DNA from: Candidatus Woesearchaeota archaeon
GTDB taxonomy: Archaea > Nanobdellota > Nanobdellia > Woesearchaeales > PXDW01
Direction of reading: 5' to 3'
Length of the DNA stretch: 7,805 nucleotides
NCBI GenBank assembly: GCA_003564925.1
Contig: PXDW01000057.1
Coordinates: 1 to 7,805 of the forward strand
Part shown: in pieces, positions 3,968-7,805 of the stretch
Layout: each line of letters begins with the position of its first letter
Numbering within the stretch: position 1 is the stretch's first letter
Notes under the pieces: model-generated
Database searches by the model: none
The model's input: the letters and a program-made list of their open reading frames with translations, nothing else
Told to the model about the DNA's origin: nothing
Position numbers and translations under genes: made by a program

Positions 3968-6900
3968 TAAGACTTTGGCTTTGGTTGCTTTTGGATTTGT
4001 GATTATAGTTTTCCTTCTGTTTCCTACAAATACATTTGCCTTGACAAAAGATGATATAGGTCTTAATATTCTAAGTCCTGGTCCCATATTAGCAAGTGGA
4101 GAAAAAGTCTATCTTAATTTTACAACTTTAGTTTCTGTTAGTGGAAACTATTCTTTGAATGATGGAATTAAAAAAAACTTGGAAAACGGAACATCTTTTT
4201 CAGAATTATTATATGGCGATCTTCTTTATGGTGTGCTAAAAAATGGAGAGCATAATATAAAAATAAATATTTGGAAAAACTCGAGCCTGTTTGTTTATAA
4301 TTACAGCTTCAATATTTTAGACAATAGTCCGCCAAAAATAAATATAAAGCTGAATTCATCCTTAGTAAACAAAACAAGTCTGAAAGGGATTGAAAATTCA
4401 TATATCTTCTCTTTGGAGTGTGATGAGTTCTGCAATGTGAGCTATTCTCTGAACAACAAATCGATGGGAAAAATTTATCTTGGGAATAAAAAGAAAATTA
4501 ATTTTAGCTTGGATTTAGATGAGGGTGTAAATGAGTTAAAGATTAAAGCGACTGATTTTCAAGGAAATGATGCTGATTATATCTATATCTTTAATTTCAG
4601 CTATTCTCCGACTTGTACAGATGGAATCCAGAATGGAGACGAAACTGGAATTGACTGTGGAGGATCATGCCCTGAATGTATAAACTTCGAAATAAGCACA
4701 AATAAAATTATATATGATTATGAAGAGGCTGTCTGGCTTACAATTTTATCAAGACCCAATTCATTTGTAAATTTCACAGTTTATTATATGGGCGATATTA
4801 TCCAAAAGAGACATATTTCATCTTACTCGCCTAATTACCCGATATTTTTAACTACGGTTCTTGATAATCTTACATATAGTGGAGAATATAGAATAAATGC
4901 AACTTCAGATTATATGGGAAATATTGAAAAAAAGACAATCATATTTCATATAAATGAGCCGAAAAAAAAATTAAGCGTTAGCATAAATACAAACGCATCA
5001 ACAATAAATGAAGGTGAAAGCATAAAATTTTGGGCTTCTGTAAGTGAATCGATAGGAAAGTTAGATTATGCATGGGACTTCGATAATGACGGATCGATAG
5101 ATAGCAATTCAATAGAAACTATAAAGAAATACAACTCTAACGGAACTTTTGTAGTCAATCTTACTGTTACAGATGATATTGGAAAAGCTTCTGATATAAA
5201 AACAATAATTGTAAAAAAAATATTTAATATAACAATAACAGTGAAAAATATCACAAATCATCCCATATCTGGTGCGAGAGTAAGGCTAAATAATATTGAA
5301 AAAGAGACATCGAGCAATGGAATTGTTAAGTTCCTGTTAAATCCAGGAGAATATAGATTAATAGTAAGAAAAGAAGGTTATACAGATTTTACTAATACAA
5401 CATTCAAGGTTAAAGATAATGTTAATGTTAATTTATCTCTTTTAATAGATGCTGAAGACAAAGAAAAGCCGAACATAACAATAATCAGTCCAGAGAATGA
5501 TGAAAAAATAAAAGATAGAAGTGTTGATATTATGTATCAGGTGAGAGATAAGTCCGAAGTTAATTGCTCGATTGAGTTATTAGAGGACGGTATTTGGGTT
5601 AATAAAGAAAATCAAAAAAATGTTTCTAGAGAATATGCAAACAGCTTCATACTGGAAGATTTAGATGACGCCTTATACAGGTTTAGAATTAAATGCGTCG
5701 ACGAGCATGGAAATTCGGAATATTCTCCTTCCATAAGGTTCTATATTGAATACTCTGATGAACAGGAACTAGAAGACAAGATTTCATATATAACTGAAAA
5801 CTCGGAAGAATTTATAGAAAAAATCGATGAAATTTTAGATAAATTCGAGAAGCTTCCAATGCTGGAAAAAGAAGCTTATGAGCTTTTAAACCTAAGAAAA
5901 AAACTTGATAATGCAAAAACATTGTTCTTAAGGTATAGAAGAGATTTAACTAATCTCGTTTGGAGAAGGTTAAATGAAACTGAAGAAAAAAAAGTAGAAA
6001 ATGAAATTAGGCAGAAAATGAGAGACTTAGAAGATGAAGTGCCCATAAATATCAGAGTTCATGACTCGAAGGAATTTGTAGACTATCCAAGAGAAGAAGA
6101 TATTAGGAAAGTAACAGAAAATTATCTTGATAGAGAATATGAAGGGGTATCTGGAAGAGCCAGAGAAAATCTTATAAAAAAATTAATTGAATTGCAATCT
6201 TTAGTTACTATAACAACAAATGTAAAAATAGTTGAAATAGAATATCTATCAGGCAAGGAAGAAAAGATTACACTAATAGAAAAAAGACTAAGATTTAGCG
6301 GCCTTTCAGAAGAACTTGCTTTAGTTGAATATATACCAAGAGACATAATTAGTAGTTTAAATGATGTTGAGTTCTTATTTAATCATGAAGTAATTGATGA
6401 TAATCTGATTGAAATTGAATTGGTTGGTGTTGATAGTTTTGTCTATTATATAAAAAAAGAAGTTTTACCAGATAGCATAAAAAGGACAAAATCAGTCCTA
6501 ATAGGTGAGAGCAGCCAGATAAAAGGCAATCAAATAACAGGATATTCAATATTTGACAGATTAGGGCCAAATTTTGATATGTCTACAAGCGGAAGAATAA
6601 TTATACAGATTTTTATAATAATAATATTGGCAGGCATTTATGTTGGATATTCTGTTAAAGGAAGTAAAATTAAATATTATTTTAAGGACAAAAATTCTTT
6701 AATAAAGCTTAGAAAAATAAATGATCATGTTGCTGAAGCTGAAAACAAGCTTTTCAACAACAATTATGAAGAGGCAAAAGAGATATACAAAAAAACACAT
6801 CCATTATTTTTGGAGCTTCCAAAAGATATTAGAAAAGAAGCGCATAAAAATATTATGGTATTGACAAATAAACTAGATTCCCATTATATAAACAAATTGA

Positions 6901-7064
6901 TAGATAAAGCCAATTACAGTATTGATGGGGGAGACAAAAAAATGGCCCTGTCAATATATAATCAAATATGTGGAACATATAGTAGAATATCTCCTGAATA
7001 TAAATCATCTGTTTTGAATAGATGTAATCAATTAAGAGAGAGAATATCAAAAAATGCTAAATAA
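3957..7064 (+). CDS. Large membrane-anchored surface protein with PKD and Ig-like domains and a helical cytoplasmic tail
   Basis: The 1035-residue protein starts with a signal peptide (about 1-28). Domains follow in order: Ig-like beta domains at about 30-122 and 125-216; a cysteine linker C220-TDG...NGDETGID-C234-GGS-C238-PE-C241; a further beta domain at 243-336; a PKD domain at 339-423 with the hallmark WDFDNDG around W373; a carboxypeptidase-regulatory-like domain at about 424-500 (ISGARVRLNN...GEYRLIVRKEGY); and an Ig-like domain at about 505-601. Next come a helical coiled-coil stretch (about 603-690) and a mixed beta region (about 700-855). A membrane helix spans about 881-903, followed by a 130-residue cytoplasmic tail of two related helical repeats. 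Such proteins act in adhesion, envelope building or cell-cell contact; the exact partner is unknown. AGGAG at 3949-3953 precedes the ATGs at 3957 and 3960. The second is better spaced, so the true start may be three bases later. The gene overlaps both neighbours by 11 bases. Confidence 0.85.
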   Translation: MMNNKTLALVAFGFVIIVFLLFPTNTFALTKDDIGLNILSPGPILASGEKVYLNFTTLVSVSGNYSLNDGIKKNLENGTSFSELLYGDLLYGVLKNGEHNIKINIWKNSSLFVYNYSFNILDNSPPKINIKLNSSLVNKTSLKGIENSYIFSLECDEFCNVSYSLNNKSMGKIYLGNKKKINFSLDLDEGVNELKIKATDFQGNDADYIYIFNFSYSPTCTDGIQNGDETGIDCGGSCPECINFEISTNKIIYDYEEAVWLTILSRPNSFVNFTVYYMGDIIQKRHISSYSPNYPIFLTTVLDNLTYSGEYRINATSDYMGNIEKKTIIFHINEPKKKLSVSINTNASTINEGESIKFWASVSESIGKLDYAWDFDNDGSIDSNSIETIKKYNSNGTFVVNLTVTDDIGKASDIKTIIVKKIFNITITVKNITNHPISGARVRLNNIEKETSSNGIVKFLLNPGEYRLIVRKEGYTDFTNTTFKVKDNVNVNLSLLIDAEDKEKPNITIISPENDEKIKDRSVDIMYQVRDKSEVNCSIELLEDGIWVNKENQKNVSREYANSFILEDLDDALYRFRIKCVDEHGNSEYSPSIRFYIEYSDEQELEDKISYITENSEEFIEKIDEILDKFEKLPMLEKEAYELLNLRKKLDNAKTLFLRYRRDLTNLVWRRLNETEEKKVENEIRQKMRDLEDEVPINIRVHDSKEFVDYPREEDIRKVTENYLDREYEGVSGRARENLIKKLIELQSLVTITTNVKIVEIEYLSGKEEKITLIEKRLRFSGLSEELALVEYIPRDIISSLNDVEFLFNHEVIDDNLIEIELVGVDSFVYYIKKEVLPDSIKRTKSVLIGESSQIKGNQITGYSIFDRLGPNFDMSTSGRIIIQIFIIIILAGIYVGYSVKGSKIKYYFKDKNSLIKLRKINDHVAEAENKLFNNNYEEAKEIYKKTHPLFLELPKDIRKEAHKNIMVLTNKLDSHYINKLIDKANYSIDGGDKKMALSIYNQICGTYSRISPEYKSSVLNRCNQLRERISKNAK

Positions 7065-7805
7065 AAAAAAGAGGTGTATTTTATTTGTATTTTTAGTTTT
7101 AATTACATTAATTTATATGGATTTCACTCTTTCCCAGATAGAAACTGATGCTTATAGGATATCTGAAGATTTTATAAGTAAAAGGGTTATGACTGGCAGA
7201 TTTTCTGAACATAAAATAGAAATAGAAAACAAAAGGGGCTCACCAATAAATGTTCTTGTTTCAAAAGAGGGTAGTGTAGCCCCATATCTTACAATAGATA
7301 CTCCAAGCATTACTATTGGCGCAGGAGATACAGAAATAATCGATATGATGTTCTTTGCCGATTCGATTGGAAATTATGAGGGATCAATAATATTAACAGG
7401 GGGCCTAAATGAAAGGATTAATGTTTCTATGATTGTGAGCGACACGGCAGGGGTTCCTGTAAATGCAATATCTATAAAAGTAGAGCTAATAACTAAAAAA
7501 GTTTATGTTGGGGAAAATTTAATCTACAGGGTGGATATCCAAAATATGCTACTCGATGAAGGATTTAATATCACTTTGATTTACTCTATCGATTATATGG
7601 GAAGCAAAGAGAGCTATATTATCAACAAGTCTTTTTTTGAGGATGAAGAAACTATATTTCTTGATACATCTTTAAGTATTTTAAAAGAATTTCCTATACA
7701 AGATTTCCTGAGGCCGGGAGAATACATTGTTAATGTAAAGGCTAAATTTTTAGATTTAGAATCATCATCAAGTGAAAGGTTTTTTGTCGCAGAGTATTTT
7801 TGGGA
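7054..7805 (+). CDS. Secreted or membrane-anchored Ig-like surface protein, N-terminal part (3' end cut by window)
   Basis: The frame is open from the ATG at 7054 to the window end, giving 250 complete codons without a stop. Residues 1-7 are basic (MLNKKKR), 8-21 form a hydrophobic core, and cleavage is plausible near residues 26-30, so this is a signal peptide or N-terminal anchor. Residues about 50-128 form a beta-sandwich domain of the kind that follows N-terminal signals in archaeal surface proteins (EIENKRGSPINVLVS, then GNYEGSIILTG). Residues about 135-246 form a second one (VYVGENLIYRVDIQN, then LRPGEYIVNVKAKF). It overlaps the preceding surface-protein gene by 11 bases and has no convincing ribosome site of its own. 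Starting at the later ATG (residue 22) would destroy the signal, so 7054 is preferred. It probably works outside the cell with the preceding gene's product. The missing C-terminus may carry an anchor. Confidence 0.78.
   Translation, partial: MLNKKKRCILFVFLVLITLIYMDFTLSQIETDAYRISEDFISKRVMTGRFSEHKIEIENKRGSPINVLVSKEGSVAPYLTIDTPSITIGAGDTEIIDMMFFADSIGNYEGSIILTGGLNERINVSMIVSDTAGVPVNAISIKVELITKKVYVGENLIYRVDIQNMLLDEGFNITLIYSIDYMGSKESYIINKSFFEDEETIFLDTSLSILKEFPIQDFLRPGEYIVNVKAKFLDLESSSSERFFVAEYFW

Noticed and set aside
7071..7076. GAGGTG as the ribosome site of the last gene
   Set aside because: It resembles a strong site, but no in-frame ATG, GTG or TTG follows at a usable distance; it is coding sequence within the signal peptide region.

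Overview
The window is AT-rich and every gene supported here lies on the + strand. It most likely comes from a small-genome archaeon of the DPANN type (Woesearchaeota/Pacearchaeota-like). The reasons are archaeal TATA boxes (TTTATATA type) ahead of several genes, GGTGAT/AGGAG ribosome binding sites, CopG/Arc-type ribbon-helix-helix (RHH) regulators, and large secreted proteins built from PKD and Ig-like modules with a 'CTDGxxNGxETGxDCGG' cysteine linker. This assignment comes from recognising protein style, not from a marker gene.

Bases 1-3180 hold five genes with no obvious common pathway. They are the C-terminal part of a long coiled-coil protein (cut by the window edge), a polytopic membrane protein with an HELGH zinc-protease motif (M50/site-2-protease-like), a small single-pass protein with an eight-cysteine outer domain, an 82-residue charged helical protein, and a 114-residue four-helix membrane protein. 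Two of them have a recognisable TATA box just upstream.

Bases 3181-3543 are a gene-free, extremely AT-rich control region. It carries two clean arrays of an 11-bp repeat (AATACATARAG-like): four copies at 3338-3381 and three at 3505-3537. A looser pair lies at 3445-3466. Each block starts about 18-22 bp after the start of a TATA-like element, which is where archaeal transcription should begin. This is the most interesting signal in the window.

Bases 3544-7805 form a tightly packed four-gene operon: a 48-residue RHH protein, a second RHH protein with a lysine-rich helical tail, a 1035-residue multidomain surface protein anchored by one C-terminal membrane helix with a helical cytoplasmic tail, and a second exported Ig-like protein that runs off the window. 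Each gene overlaps the next by 8-11 bases, so translation is probably coupled.

The simplest reading is an autoregulated surface-protein operon. The RHH proteins would bind the period-11 repeats over their own start sites and so set the amount of the two surface proteins. The link between the RHH proteins and the repeats is inferred from position, spacing and family habit; no binding is shown here.
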